Under the pieces are notes generated by a model, which made no database searches, had not been told where the DNA came from, and saw only the letters and a list, made by a program, of their open reading frames with translations. Source: Rattus norvegicus (lineage: Eukaryota > Chordata > Mammalia > Rodentia > Muridae). Taken from it: DNA of 64,000 nucleotides. The position numbers and the translations under genes were made by a program. This document shows positions 1-9,479 of this stretch, piece after piece. The DNA is taken from the NCBI RefSeq assembly GCF_036323735.1, contig NC_086034.1:31771939-31835938 (forward strand), written 5' to 3'. Each line of letters starts with the position of its first letter. The first letter of the stretch is position 1.

Positions 1-239
1 CTGAGCAAGACTTAACACTTTTGTGATGTTTTGATATGCTGTGTAGTCTTTTTGTGAACACAGTTAATGAGAAAAATTGCCTGTGTCTTAGTTTTCTATC
101 ATGAAACTTCTAGGATATTTCAGTGTCACCTTTCTTCCTAGAATCAGAGAATGAATGAAGTATCATTAAGTTTTACTATTACAACCAGGCTGTTGTAAAC
201 ATTGAGAAGACTGTTCTGGGCAAGGTCCTACCATCCTCT
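1..239. other. Single-copy AT-rich DNA
   Basis: No repeat family, open frame or RNA gene is recognised. The sequence is ordinary AT-rich mammalian non-coding DNA and leads into the LTR-like fragment that follows. Confidence 0.5.
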
Positions 240-441
240 GCAGAAAACTCTTTCCCTGTTGAGAAACAGCTCTTGGTCTGCTACTTTATAGATCCGATAG
301 CCACTTCCTAAGACTGGCACCACTCACAAGGGCTTGGTCCTACCATAACAGTCATTAATTAAGAAAATTAACTACATGTTTCTTTTTTCCCAAATGACTA
401 CTTTGTATCAAGTTGACATAAATTAGACAGCACACATTTGC
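240..441 (-). mobile_element. Rodent LTR-like repeat fragment (TGTGCTGGCTAG family)
   Basis: Read on the - strand this begins at about 441 with GTGTGCTGTCTAATTT, followed by a motif like TATGTCAACTTGATAC and then the conserved block around TTCTTAATTAATGAC. It is a decayed, truncated copy of the same family seen nearly complete at 31553-31961. The family has TG...CA ends and is common in rodent genomes. I did not assign a Repbase name with confidence. Confidence 0.55.
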
Positions 442-934
442 TTCCTTATCTTGACATAAATACATTATGCTTATTTCACATATATTAAAAACTTAATCAG
501 TTAATGAGATATATATTACTGCTTCATTGATAACATTACTGCTTTATTGGTGTGACTATTGACAATGCCACTTTATTAGAGAGCTACATAGATATTTTCA
601 TTGTTTGAGGGCTCTGGCACTGGACTCTTCCCCTTATAGCTAATAATTGCAAAGCTAAAGACTAGAACTACACGGTTTTAATTACTAATAAGAGAAATGG
701 GACTGGAGTCATATATTTGATCATGGGAGGAGTCTTGACACCACGAATCTCTTATAAGTTCATTACAGATAACTGGCTTGGCTCCTAGATTTTTATCAAT
801 TATAAGCTTTCTGTCAATAAGGATCTTTTTCTGATAAGGAGGAAAAGCATGGCATTGTTCCACATTTAAATCAAACAAATTTATCAGTCACTTAAACAAT
901 ATAAAACCCCTTGGGAAAAACTGCTTCTTTTAGA
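442..934. other. Single-copy AT-rich DNA
   Basis: Nothing recognisable is seen. A 66-codon frame on the - strand (678-878) has no family resemblance and is of a length expected by chance. The stretch ends where the URR1-like element starts. Confidence 0.5.
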
Positions 935-1130
935 CTTATGGCTCTCAGCCTGTGGATCAAAATCCTCACAGGAATTATGTATCAGATCTCCTGCATTTGA
1001 AATTTTGTGATTCTTAACAATAGTACAAAATTAAAGTTATGAATCAAAAAGGAAACACATTATGGTTGGGTACTCATCAAAGCACAGGGAACTGCAGTAA
1101 GGGTTTTAGCATTAGAAAGGTTAACTATGA
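935..1130 (+). mobile_element. URR1-type non-autonomous hAT-Charlie DNA transposon, 3' end interrupted
   Basis: Decayed blocks in order: GCTCTCAGCCTGTGGATC near the left end, ACAATAGTACAAAATTAAAG in the middle, TATGGTTGGGTACTCATC, and GCATTAGAAAGGTTAAC at the right end. These follow the layout of URR1-type elements, whose ends are short inverted repeats of CAGTGGTTCTCAACC form. The final inverted repeat is missing on this side because L1-A begins at about 1131. A short remnant may lie beyond that L1 at 7511-7528. Confidence 0.7.
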
Positions 1131-1682
1131 TGGCCTGGACCTGAAGGGACCTGGTCAACAGTTCTCTGCACCAAAATTCCCTGGGAGGGAGAGCTAAACC
1201 TTCAGAGGGGCAGACATGCTTTGGAAGCCAGAAGAGACTACACTCTGCCCACATTTCTGACTCCAGAGGAAAACACCTAACGCCATCTGGGACCCTGTTG
1301 CACTGGGGCACAGGGAAAAGGCTGCACAGGCCCTCCTGGTTGCCGCCCTCACAGAGAGCTCAAAAGCAGCCTCCCACAAGTAACTTGAGCTGTGGGACCA
1401 CAGGTAAGACCAACTTTTCTGCTCCAAGCGACTTGCCTGGTGGTCTTAGGACACAGGCCCACAGGAACAGCTGAAGACCAGTGGACAGGAAAAACTACAT
1501 GCCCGAAAGCAGAACACTCTGTTCCCATAACTGGCTGAAAGAAAACAGGTCTACAAAACTCCTGACACGCAGGCCTATAGGACAGTCTAGCCACTGTCAG
1601 AAATAGCAGAAGAAGGTAACACCAGAGACAACCTGATGGTGAGAGGCAAGCACAGGAACCAAGCAACAGAAACCAAGACTAC
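1131..1682 (+). promoter_or_regulatory. L1-A 5' UTR (internal L1 promoter region)
   Basis: This GC-richer segment precedes ORF1 and matches the 5' UTR of L1-C in block order, for example GAGGGAGAGCTA, TTCAGAGGGGCAGACA, CCAACTTTTCTGCTCCAA and the ACAACCTGATGGTGAGAGGC block just before the ORF1 start. In rodent L1 elements this region holds the RNA polymerase II promoter. Here it corresponds to one truncated monomer plus the non-repeated part. Activity of this copy is unknown. Confidence 0.75.
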
Positions 1683-2711
1683 ATGGTATCACTGGAGACC
1701 AATTCTCCCACCAAAGCAAAAACTGAATATCCAAACACGCCAGAAAAGCAAGATCTAGATGTAAAATCACATTTGAGCATGATGATGGAGGACATCAAGA
1801 AAGACATAAAGAACTCCCTTAGAGAAATGGAGGAAAACATAAATAAACAAGTAGAAGCCCATAGAGAGGAATCACAAAAATCCCTGAAAGAATTCCAGGA
1901 AAGCACAATCAAACAGGTGAAGGAATTAAAAATGGAAAGAGAGGTAATAAACAAAGCACAAAGGGAAACAACCCTTGATATAGAAAACCAAAGGAAGAGA
2001 CAAGGAGCTGTAGACACAAGCATCACCAAAAGAATACGAGAGATAGAAGGGAGAATTTCAGGAGCAGAAGATTCCATAGAAATCATCCACGCAACAGTCA
2101 ATGATAATGTAAAACAGAAAAAGCTACTGGTCCAAAACATACAGGAAATCTAGAAATCAATGAGAAAATCAAACCTAAGGATAATGGGTGTAGAAGAGAG
2201 TGAAGACTCCCAGCTCAAAGGACTAGTAAATATCTTCAAGAAACTCGTAGAAGAAAACTTCCCTAACCTAAAGAAAGAGATGCCCATAAACATACAAGAA
2301 GCCTACAGAAGTGCAAATAGATTGGACCAGAAAAGAAACTCCTCCCATCACATAATAATCAAAACAGCAAATGCACAAAATAAAGAAAGAATATTAAAAG
2401 CAGTAAGGGAAAAAGGTCAAGTAACATATAAAGGCAGACCTATCAGAATAACACCAGACTTCTCACCAGAGACTATGAGAGCCAGAAGATCCTGGACAGA
2501 TGTCACACAGACCCTAAGAGAACACAAATGCCAGCCCAGGTTACTGTATTCAAGAAAACTCTCAATTAACATAGGTGGAGAGACCAAGATATTCCATGAC
2601 AAAACCAAATTTACACAATATCTTTCTACAAATCCAGCACTACAAAGGATAATAAATGGTAAAGTCCAACAAAAGGAGGCAAGCTACACCCTACAAAAAG
2701 CAAGAAACTAA
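1683..2711 (+). pseudogene. L1-A ORF1 (RNA-binding chaperone), one in-frame stop
   Basis: ORF1 protein coats L1 RNA as a trimer in the cytoplasmic ribonucleoprotein and acts as a nucleic-acid chaperone. The ATG at 1683 opens 156 codons to a TAG at 2151-2153. The same frame resumes at once and runs to TAA at 2709-2711, giving 343 codon positions in all. The first part is rich in Lys and Glu with heptad-like spacing (DIKKDIKNSLREMEENINKQ), consistent with the coiled coil. The second part begins with the RRM-like block NLRIMGVEES and ends with the basic C-terminal domain (RKLSINIGGETKIF). L1-C has a sense codon at the stop position, so a single substitution is the simplest explanation. Apart from that stop the frame is open. 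Confidence 0.85.
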
Positions 2712-2770
2712 TCATCTTGGGAACAAAACAAAGAGAAGAAAAGCACACAAACATAATCTCACATCCAAAT

Positions 2771-5700
2771 ATGAATATAACAGGAAACAATAATCACTAT
2801 TCCTTAATACCTCTCAACATCAATGGTCTCAACTCCCCAATAAAAATACATAGATTAAAAATTGGATATGCAATGAGGACCCTGCATTTTGCTGCCTACA
2901 GGAAACACACCTCAGAGACAAAGACAGACACTACCTCAGAGTGAACGGCTGGAAAACAAGTTTCCAAGGAAATGGTCTGTAGAAGCAAGCTGGAGTAGCC
3001 AGTCTAATATCGAATAAAACCAATTTTCAACTAAAAATCATCAAAAAAGATAAGGAAGAACACTTCATATTCATCAAAGGAAAAATCCACCAAGATGAAC
3101 TCTCAATCCGAAATATCTATGCTCCAAATACAAGGGCACCTACATACATAAAAGATACCATATGAAAGCTCAAAGCACACATTGCGCCTCACACAATAAT
3201 AGTAGGAGATTTCAACACAGCACTCTCATCAATGGACAGATCATGGAAACAGAAATTAAACAGAGACATAGACAGACTAAAAGAAGTCATGAACAAAATG
3301 GACTTAACAGATATTTATAGAACATTCTATCCTAAAACAAAATGATATACCTTCTATTCACCACTTCATGATACTTTCTCCAAAATTGACCATATAATTG
3401 ATCATAAAACAGGCCTCAACAGATACAGAAAGATAGAAATAATCCCATGTGTCCTATCAGACCACTACAGGCTAAAGCTGGTTGTCAATAATAATAAGGG
3501 AAGAACGCCCACATATACACGGAAGTTGAACAATGCTCTACTCAATGAAAACCTGGTCAAGGAAGAAATAAAGAAAGAAATTAAAGACTTCTTAGAATTT
3601 AATGAAAATGAAGAACAACATACCGAAACTTATGGCACACAATGAAAGCTGTGCTAAGAGGGAAACTCATAGTGCTGAGTGCTTGCAGAAAGAAACAGGA
3701 GATAGCATATGTCAGCAGCTTGACAGCACACCTAAAACCTCTTGAACAAAAAGAAGCAAATACACCCGGCTACTCTTCCAGAGGTCCTGAGTTCAATTCC
3801 CAGCAACCACATGGTGGCTCACAACCATCTGTAAAGAGATCCGATGCCCTCTTCTGGTGTATCTGAAGATAGCTACAGTGTACTTATACATAATAAATTA
3901 ATCTTAAAAAAAAAAATAAAGAAGAAGCAAATACACCCAGGAGAGAAGAAGGCAGGAAATAATCCATCTCAGAGCTGAAATCAACTAAGTAGAAACAAAA
4001 AGGACCATACAAAGAATCAACGGAACCAAAAGATGGTTCTTTGAGAAAAATCAACAAGGTAAATAAACCCTTAGCCAGACTAACAAGAAGACACAGTGAG
4101 TGTGTACAAATTAACAAAATCAGAAATGAAAAGGGAGACATAACTAGAGAATCAGAGGAAATTCAAAAAATCATCAGCTCCTACTACAAAAGCCTATATT
4201 CAACAAAACTGGAAGATCTGCAGGAAATGGACAATTTCCTAGACAGATACCAGGTACCGAAGTTAAATCAGGAACAGATAAACCAGTTGAACAACCCCAT
4301 AACTCCTAAGGAAATAGAAGCAGTCATTAAAGGTCTCCCAACCAAAAAGAGTCCAGGTCCAGACGGGTTTAGTGCAGAATTCTATCAGACCTTCATAGAA
4401 GACCTCATACCAATATTATCCAAACTATTCCACAAAATTGAAACAGATGGAGAACTACTGAATTCCTTCTAGGAAGCCACAATTACGCTTATACATAAAC
4501 CACACAAAGACCCAACAAAGAAAGAGAACTTCAGACCAATTTCCCTTATGAATATCAACGCATAAATACTCAATAAAATTCTGGCAAACTGAATCCAAGA
4601 GCACATCAAAACAATCATCCACCATGATCAAGTAGGCTTCATCCCAGGTATGCAGGAATTGTTTATATACGGAAAACCATCAACGCAATCCATTATGTAA
4701 ACAACCTAAATATATAAACCACATGATCATTTCATTAGATGCTGAGAAAGCATTTGACAAAATTCAACAGCCCTTCAAGATAAAAGCCCTGGAAAAATAG
4801 AAATTCAAGGCCCAAAACTAAACATAGTAAAAGCCATATACAGGAAATCAGTAGCTAATATGAAACTAAATAGAGAGAAACTTGAAGCAATCCCACAAAA
4901 ATCAGTGACTAGACAAGGCTGCCCACTCTCTATCTACTTGTTCAATATAGTTCTTGAAGTTCTAGCCAGAGCAATCTGAGAACAAAAGGAGATCAAAGGG
5001 ATACCGATTGGAAAAGAAGAAGTCAAAATATCACTATTTGCAGATGATATTACAGTATATTTAAGTGATCCCAAAAGTTGCACAAGAGAACTACTAAACC
5101 TGAAAAACACCTTCAGCAAAGTGGCTGGGTATAAAATTAACTCAACTAAATCAGTAGCCTTCCTCTACACAAAAGAGAAACAAGCCAAGAAAGAAATGAC
5201 ACCCTTCATAATAGTCCCAAATAATATAAAATACCTCGGTGTGACTTTAACCAAGCAAGTGAAAGATCTGTATGATAAGAACTTCAAGCCTCTGAAGAAA
5301 GAAATTGAAGAAGACCTCAGAAGATGGAAAGATTTCACATGCTCATGGATTGGCAGGATTAATATAGTAAAAATGGCCATTTTACCAAAAGCGATCTACA
5401 GATTCAATGCAATCCCCTTCAAAATACCAACCCAATATTTCAGAGAGTTAAACAGAACAATTTGCAAATTCATCTGGAATAACAAAAAACCCAGGATAGC
5501 TAAAACTATCCTCAACAATAAAAGGACTTCTGGGTTAATCACTATCCCTGAACTCAAGCAGTATTACAGAGCAATAGTGAAAAACTGCATGGTATTGGTA
5601 CGCAGACAAATAGACCAGTGGAATAGAATTGAAGACTCAGAAATGAACCCACACACTTATGGTCACTTGATTTTTGACAAAGGAGCCAAAACCATCAAAT

Positions 5701-6747
5701 GGAAAAAAGATAGCATTTTCAGCAAATGGTTCTGTTTCAACTGATGATCTGTATGTAGAAGAATGCAGATCGATCCATGCTTATCACCCTGTACAAAGCT
5801 TACGTCCAAGTGGATCAAGGACCTCCACATCCAACCAGATACACACAAACTAATAGAAGAAAAAGTGAGGAAGCATCTCGAGCACATGGGCACTGGAGAA
5901 AATTTCCTGACCAAAACACCAATGGCTTATGCTCTAAGATTAAGAATTGACAAATGGGATCTCATAAAACTGCAAAACTTCAGTAAGGCAAAGGACACTT
6001 TTGTTAGGACAAAATGACAACCAACTGATTGGGAAAAGATCTTTACCAATCCTACAACTGATAGAGGGCTTATATCCAAAATATATAAAGAACTCTAGAT
6101 GTAAGACCGCAGGGAGACAAATAATCCTATTAAAAATGGTTTTCAGAGCTAAACAAATAATTCACAGCTGAGGAATGCCGAATGGCTGAGAAACACCTAA
6201 AGAAATGGTCAACATCTTTAGTCATAAGGGAAATGCAAATCAAAACAACCCTGAGATTTCACCTCACACCAGTGAGAATGACTAAGGTCAAAAACTCAGG
6301 TAACAGCACATGCTGGCAAAGATGTGGAGATAAAGGAACATTCCTCCATTGTTGGTGGGATTGCAGACTGCTACAACCATTCTGGAAATCAGTCTGGAGA
6401 TTCCTCAGAAAATTGGACATTGAACTACCTGAGGACCCACCTATACCTCTCTTGGGCATACAACCCAAAATGCCCCAACATATAACAAAGACACTTGCTC
6501 CACTTTGTCACAGCAGCCTTATTTATAATAGCCAGAAGGTGGAAAGAACCCAGATGGCCTTCAAATGGAGGAATGGATACAGAAAATGTGGTACATCTAC
6601 ACAATGGAATATTACTCAGCTATCAAAAGCAATGACTCTATGAAATTCATAGGCAAATGGATGGAACTAGAAAATATCATTCTGAGTGAGGTAACCCAAT
6701 CACAGAAAATCACACATGGTAAGCACTCATTGATAAGTGGCTATTAG
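2771..6747 (+). pseudogene. L1-A ORF2 (endonuclease and reverse transcriptase), multiply broken
   Basis: ORF2 protein nicks target DNA and reverse-transcribes L1 RNA at the nick. The ATG at 2771 starts the AP-like endonuclease (LNINGLNSPIK). The frame shifts near 2880, just before the QETH block. The SDH motif at 3457-3465 is readable but follows TGA stops at 3173-3175 and 3343-3345. A B2 SINE splits the coding sequence at 3768-3921. The reverse transcriptase includes the block SPGPDGFSAEFYQTF (around 4350) and an intact FADD catalytic motif at 5037-5048. The longest open part is 207 codons (5121-5744). The C-terminal region, with a Cys-rich stretch (CWQRCGDKGTFLHCWWDC around 6312-6365), ends at 6747. 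Several frameshifts and stops rule out a working protein. Confidence 0.88.
3768..3921 (+). mobile_element. B2 SINE, 5' truncated, inserted in L1-A ORF2
   Basis: The B2 blocks CTCTTCCAGAGGTCCTGAG, CCCAGCAACCACATGGTGG, CCCTCTTCTGGTGT and the tail signal AATAAATTAATCTT are all present, ending in an A-rich tail at 3905-3920. The 5' end, including the A box, is missing. The 17-bp sequence AAGAAGCAAATACACCC occurs perfectly before (3751-3767) and after (3922-3938) the element, so it is a target-site duplication. L1-C carries the empty site at about 38246-38262. B2 is transcribed by RNA polymerase III and mobilised by L1 proteins. This copy is younger than the L1 it entered. Confidence 0.95.
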
Positions 6748-7510
6748 CCCAAATGCTTGAATTACCCTAGATGCACAGAACACATGAAACTCAAGAATGA
6801 CCAAAATGTGAATGCTTCACTCATTCTTTAGAAGGGGAACAAGAATACCCTTGGGAGGGAATAGGAAGGCAAATTTAGAACAGAGGCAGAAGGAACAACC
6901 ATTCAGAGCCTGTCCCACATGTGGCCCATTCATATACAGCCACCCAATTAGATAAGATGGATGAAGCAAAGAAGTGCAGGCAGACAGGAACCGGATGTAG
7001 ATCTCTCCTGAGAGACACAGCCAGAAAACAGCAAATACATAGGGGAATGCCAGCAGCAAACCACTGAACTGAGAATGGGACCTCCGTTGAAGGAATCAGA
7101 GAAAGAACTGGAAGAGCTTGAAGGGTTCGAGACCCCATATGAACAACAATGCTAACCAACCGGAGATTCCAGGGACTAAGCCACTACCCAAAGACTATAC
7201 ATGGCCTGACCCTGGACTCTCACCTCATAGGTAGCAATGAATAGCCTAGTAAGAGCACCAGTGGAAGGGGAAGCCCTGGGTCCTGCCAAGACTGGACCCC
7301 CAGTGAATGTGATTGTTGGGGGGAGGGTGGTAATAGGGGAAGGATGGGGAGGGGAAAGAGTATAGAAGGGGAGAGGTTAGGTGGCTATTAGCCTGGAAAC
7401 CGGGAAGGGGAATAACGATCGAAATGTAAATTAGAAATACTCAGGTTAATAAAGATGGAAAAAAATAAAAATAAAAATGCTCTGTTGATTCATGAGAAAA
7501 AAAAAAAAAG
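6748..7510 (+). other. L1-A 3' UTR, G-rich tract and split A tail
   Basis: The rat-type L1 3' UTR carries a purine-rich, G-rich run at about 7317-7375 with several runs of three or more G separated by short loops, which fits a G-quadruplex pattern. A weak AATAAA lies at 7449-7454. The tail has a first A-rich tract at about 7458-7477, then about 19 unrelated bases, then a second A tract ending near 7509. This arrangement is what a short 3' transduction would leave. Confidence 0.75.
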
Positions 7511-7861
7511 AAAGTTTTACTACTACGGTTTTAGAGACTTAAACCAGCCTGTAGTGGAAATTGATACAATGATCGCTTTGACAATTTTCCACTCTCGCCC
7601 CTGAAATGTGCACTACTTTACTCTATGATAATTTCTATCAATTTCTAATTGGCTTGGGAAAATCAAAATGAGATCCTAGTGACACCACGGATTCAAAGTA
7701 CACCAAAACCACATGGTTCCTTGAGAATAAACTGGTTGTGATACGTTCTACTATTATAACAACCAAATATGTCCCGTTCATCTTTTATGTTCTGGTATAT
7801 TATAACTGCCATTCATTTCCCTTATCGGTGAGAATACAAAGAGAACAACAATAAACATGGT
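7511..7861. other. Single-copy DNA, possible URR1 remnant at left edge
   Basis: The first 18 bases may be the second copy of the L1-A target duplication plus the end of the interrupted URR1 element (ACTACTACGG resembling the inverted repeat end ACCACTG). The rest shows no recognised repeat or coding signal. Confidence 0.4.
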
Positions 7862-8137
7862 AAAGTGACCAGGATTGAGGTGTAGAAGGAGCGTCAGTCC
7901 TATACAAAGAATTATAGGAAATACAGGATGCTAAGGGTAGAAGAAATAGTCTTCTGCATGGAAGAGCTCAGGAAACCATACTAAATGGTTAGCCCGAAGA
8001 ACACAGATACAGTAATATTATACAGACTCAGTAAGTTGTATTTATGTACTTAGGAGTATATACATGTACACACACAAGCACACACACACGTACACGCACA
8101 CACACACACGTACACACACATGCCCATACACACATAC

Positions 8138-8175
<38 letters not shown>

Positions 8176-8260
8176 TTGAACAAAGAGAGTTTGCAAGGAA
8201 GTAAGGAAATGGGGTACACACAAAATGGTATTGTAATCTCAGAAATTAAGGGAAACGATG
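7862..8260 (+). mobile_element. Old L1 3'-end fragment interrupted by (CA)n
   Basis: Blocks CTATACAAAGAATTATAGGA, GGAAGAGCTCAGGAAACC and CAGACTCAGTAAGTTGTATT match the 3' end of an old murine L1 subfamily also seen at 21035-21480, 57960-58180 and 60240-60665. A CA-rich microsatellite (8066-8174) occupies the place where this family carries a TATACATA-rich stretch. Orientation is + because the blocks run in sense order towards the 3' end. Confidence 0.65.
8066..8174. repeat. (CA)n microsatellite
   Basis: Interrupted CA repeats, with a pure run of about 16 units at 8142-8174. It has grown inside an old L1 3' end. Alternating purine and pyrimidine can adopt Z-DNA and is likely length-polymorphic. 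Confidence 0.95.
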
Positions 8261-8784
8261 TTAAAAAAGGTATATACTAGTAAATACATAACATTTCAAT
8301 GGAGGACTGCTTGCATTTTGTTGTATCTTTTGAGAACATAAAAGGAATAAATATTTTTGTTTTCCTTTCTTTTATTCGTTCCCTGGCATTTTTCTTTTTA
8401 TATAGATATCAGTTTCTGATATTTTCCTTTGAGAATGATCTCATAGCATATTGTTCAGGACTTATCTGCCAACAGCCTTACTGTTTCAGATTAACTGTGA
8501 CATTTTTTATTCCTCTTTTACTTTTAAAGATTAATTTCATGGGAGATAGAAATTTAACTTTCTGTTCGATGAACATTAAATATTTCAGTCAACTCATCCT
8601 GTGGTTACTGGGGAGAACTTGAATGTATTTATTACCTTAACTCCTAGAAACAGTAGCTTATTTTTTTCTATTCTTTCTTCTTTCAGCCTTTTTATTCATT
8701 TCATGGATACTCTCATGCTTGAATATAACATGTTTCAACATATTGGGGTTTGATCTATCCAGTATATTGCAAAGTGTTATTAAT
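8261..8784. other. Single-copy AT-rich DNA
   Basis: A 107-codon frame on the + strand (8299-8622) encodes a Phe/Ile/Leu-rich string typical of translated AT-rich DNA and shows no domain. No repeat is recognised. Confidence 0.5.
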
Positions 8785-8990
8785 TTTATTTATATGTGTG
8801 AGTGTTTTACCTGTATGTACATATCTGTACTACATGTACTATGTGTATGCTGTGTACCTGCATTGGCTAGAAAAGGGCCCTGGAACTGGAATTAAAGAAA
8901 GTTATGAGCTATGATGCAGGTTCATGGATTTGAACCTAGCTTCCTCAAGAACAAGCCTTCTTAAGCATTAAGCCAGCCCTGATTATGGGA
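8785..8990 (-). mobile_element. B3-type SINE
   Basis: Read on the + strand the order is a TATTTATATGTGTGAGTG head, CCTGGAACTGGAATTAAAG, GAGCTATGATGCAGGTTC, GGATTTGAACCTAGCTTCC and AGCATTAAGCCAGCCCTG. This is the reverse complement of a decayed B2/B3-class SINE. The GGATTTGAACC block is the complement of the tRNA-like B box, so the polymerase III promoter was at the right end. Confidence 0.7.
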
Positions 8991-9477
8991 TTTTTGAGGT
9001 TTCCAAAATTAGTGGTTTAGTATCAAACATAACTTGTGGAATTTTTTCTATTACTCTTCCGAATATTCTTTCTTTCTTTTCTTATTTTAGTGTTCCTATT
9101 GCATGTGTGCTATGTTCTGTAACTGTCCCACAGTTCTTAGTCATTTTGTACTATCATTTCTTTCTCAGTCCTTTTTCCTTTTGTGCTTCCAATCTGAAAA
9201 TTTCTATTGAGAGAAATGTGCAGGAAGCAATTCCTTCCACGACTATGACCAGTTCTCCCAATGAGTTTACCAAAGCTGTTATTCATTTCCATTATTCTGT
9301 TATTATCTCTTGTGCTCTTATTTTGTTATTTGTATTTTTGTTTGTTTGTCTTTAGCTTTCTTAGAATTTCTATTTGTTGACTGGCAGTATCATCTGTTTC
9401 TTACATGTTACTTACTTTTTATTGCCTACATTTTTTAGTTCACTAACCATAATGTTAAAATTCCTCTGAAAAGAATT
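8991..9477. other. Single-copy AT-rich DNA
   Basis: No repeat or gene is recognised. An 82-codon frame on the + strand (9107-9355) looks like chance. The stretch ends at the truncated 5' end of L1-B. Confidence 0.5.
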
Positions 9478-9479
9478 CT

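Larger units (their letters stand above)
1131..7510 (+). mobile_element. LINE-1 copy A, nearly full length, rat-type, inactive
   Basis: In order, the element has a 5' UTR (1131-1682), ORF1 (1683-2711), a short inter-ORF spacer, ORF2 (2771-6747), a 3' UTR with a G-rich tract (about 7317-7375), and an A-rich tail ending near 7509. Length is about 6.4 kb, of which about 170 bp is a later B2 insertion. It has only one partial 5' promoter monomer, unlike L1-C. The flank before the element (AAAGGTTAACTA, 1116-1127) and after the tail (AAAGTTTTACTA, 7511-7522) match at 10 of 12 positions and are a plausible mutated target-site duplication. The tail is split by about 19 non-A bases. Both ORFs are broken, so it cannot move by itself. 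Confidence 0.93.

Noticed and set aside
1683..2140. 153-codon antisense frame
   Set aside because: It is the mirror of L1 ORF1 codons. An equivalent antisense frame appears in L1-C for the same reason.
3768..3921. tRNA-like sequence (B box in the B2 element)
   Set aside because: It is a tRNA-derived SINE without a cloverleaf or anticodon arm. No true tRNA gene was seen in the window.
8028..8280. Open frames on both strands across the CA repeat
   Set aside because: Dinucleotide repeats are open in several frames by composition. The products are His/Thr or Cys/Val runs, and the region is an old L1 3' end.
8299..8622. 107-codon frame on the + strand
   Set aside because: Phe/Leu/Ile-rich product without domain, no splice or promoter context, and length plausible for AT-rich chance sequence.
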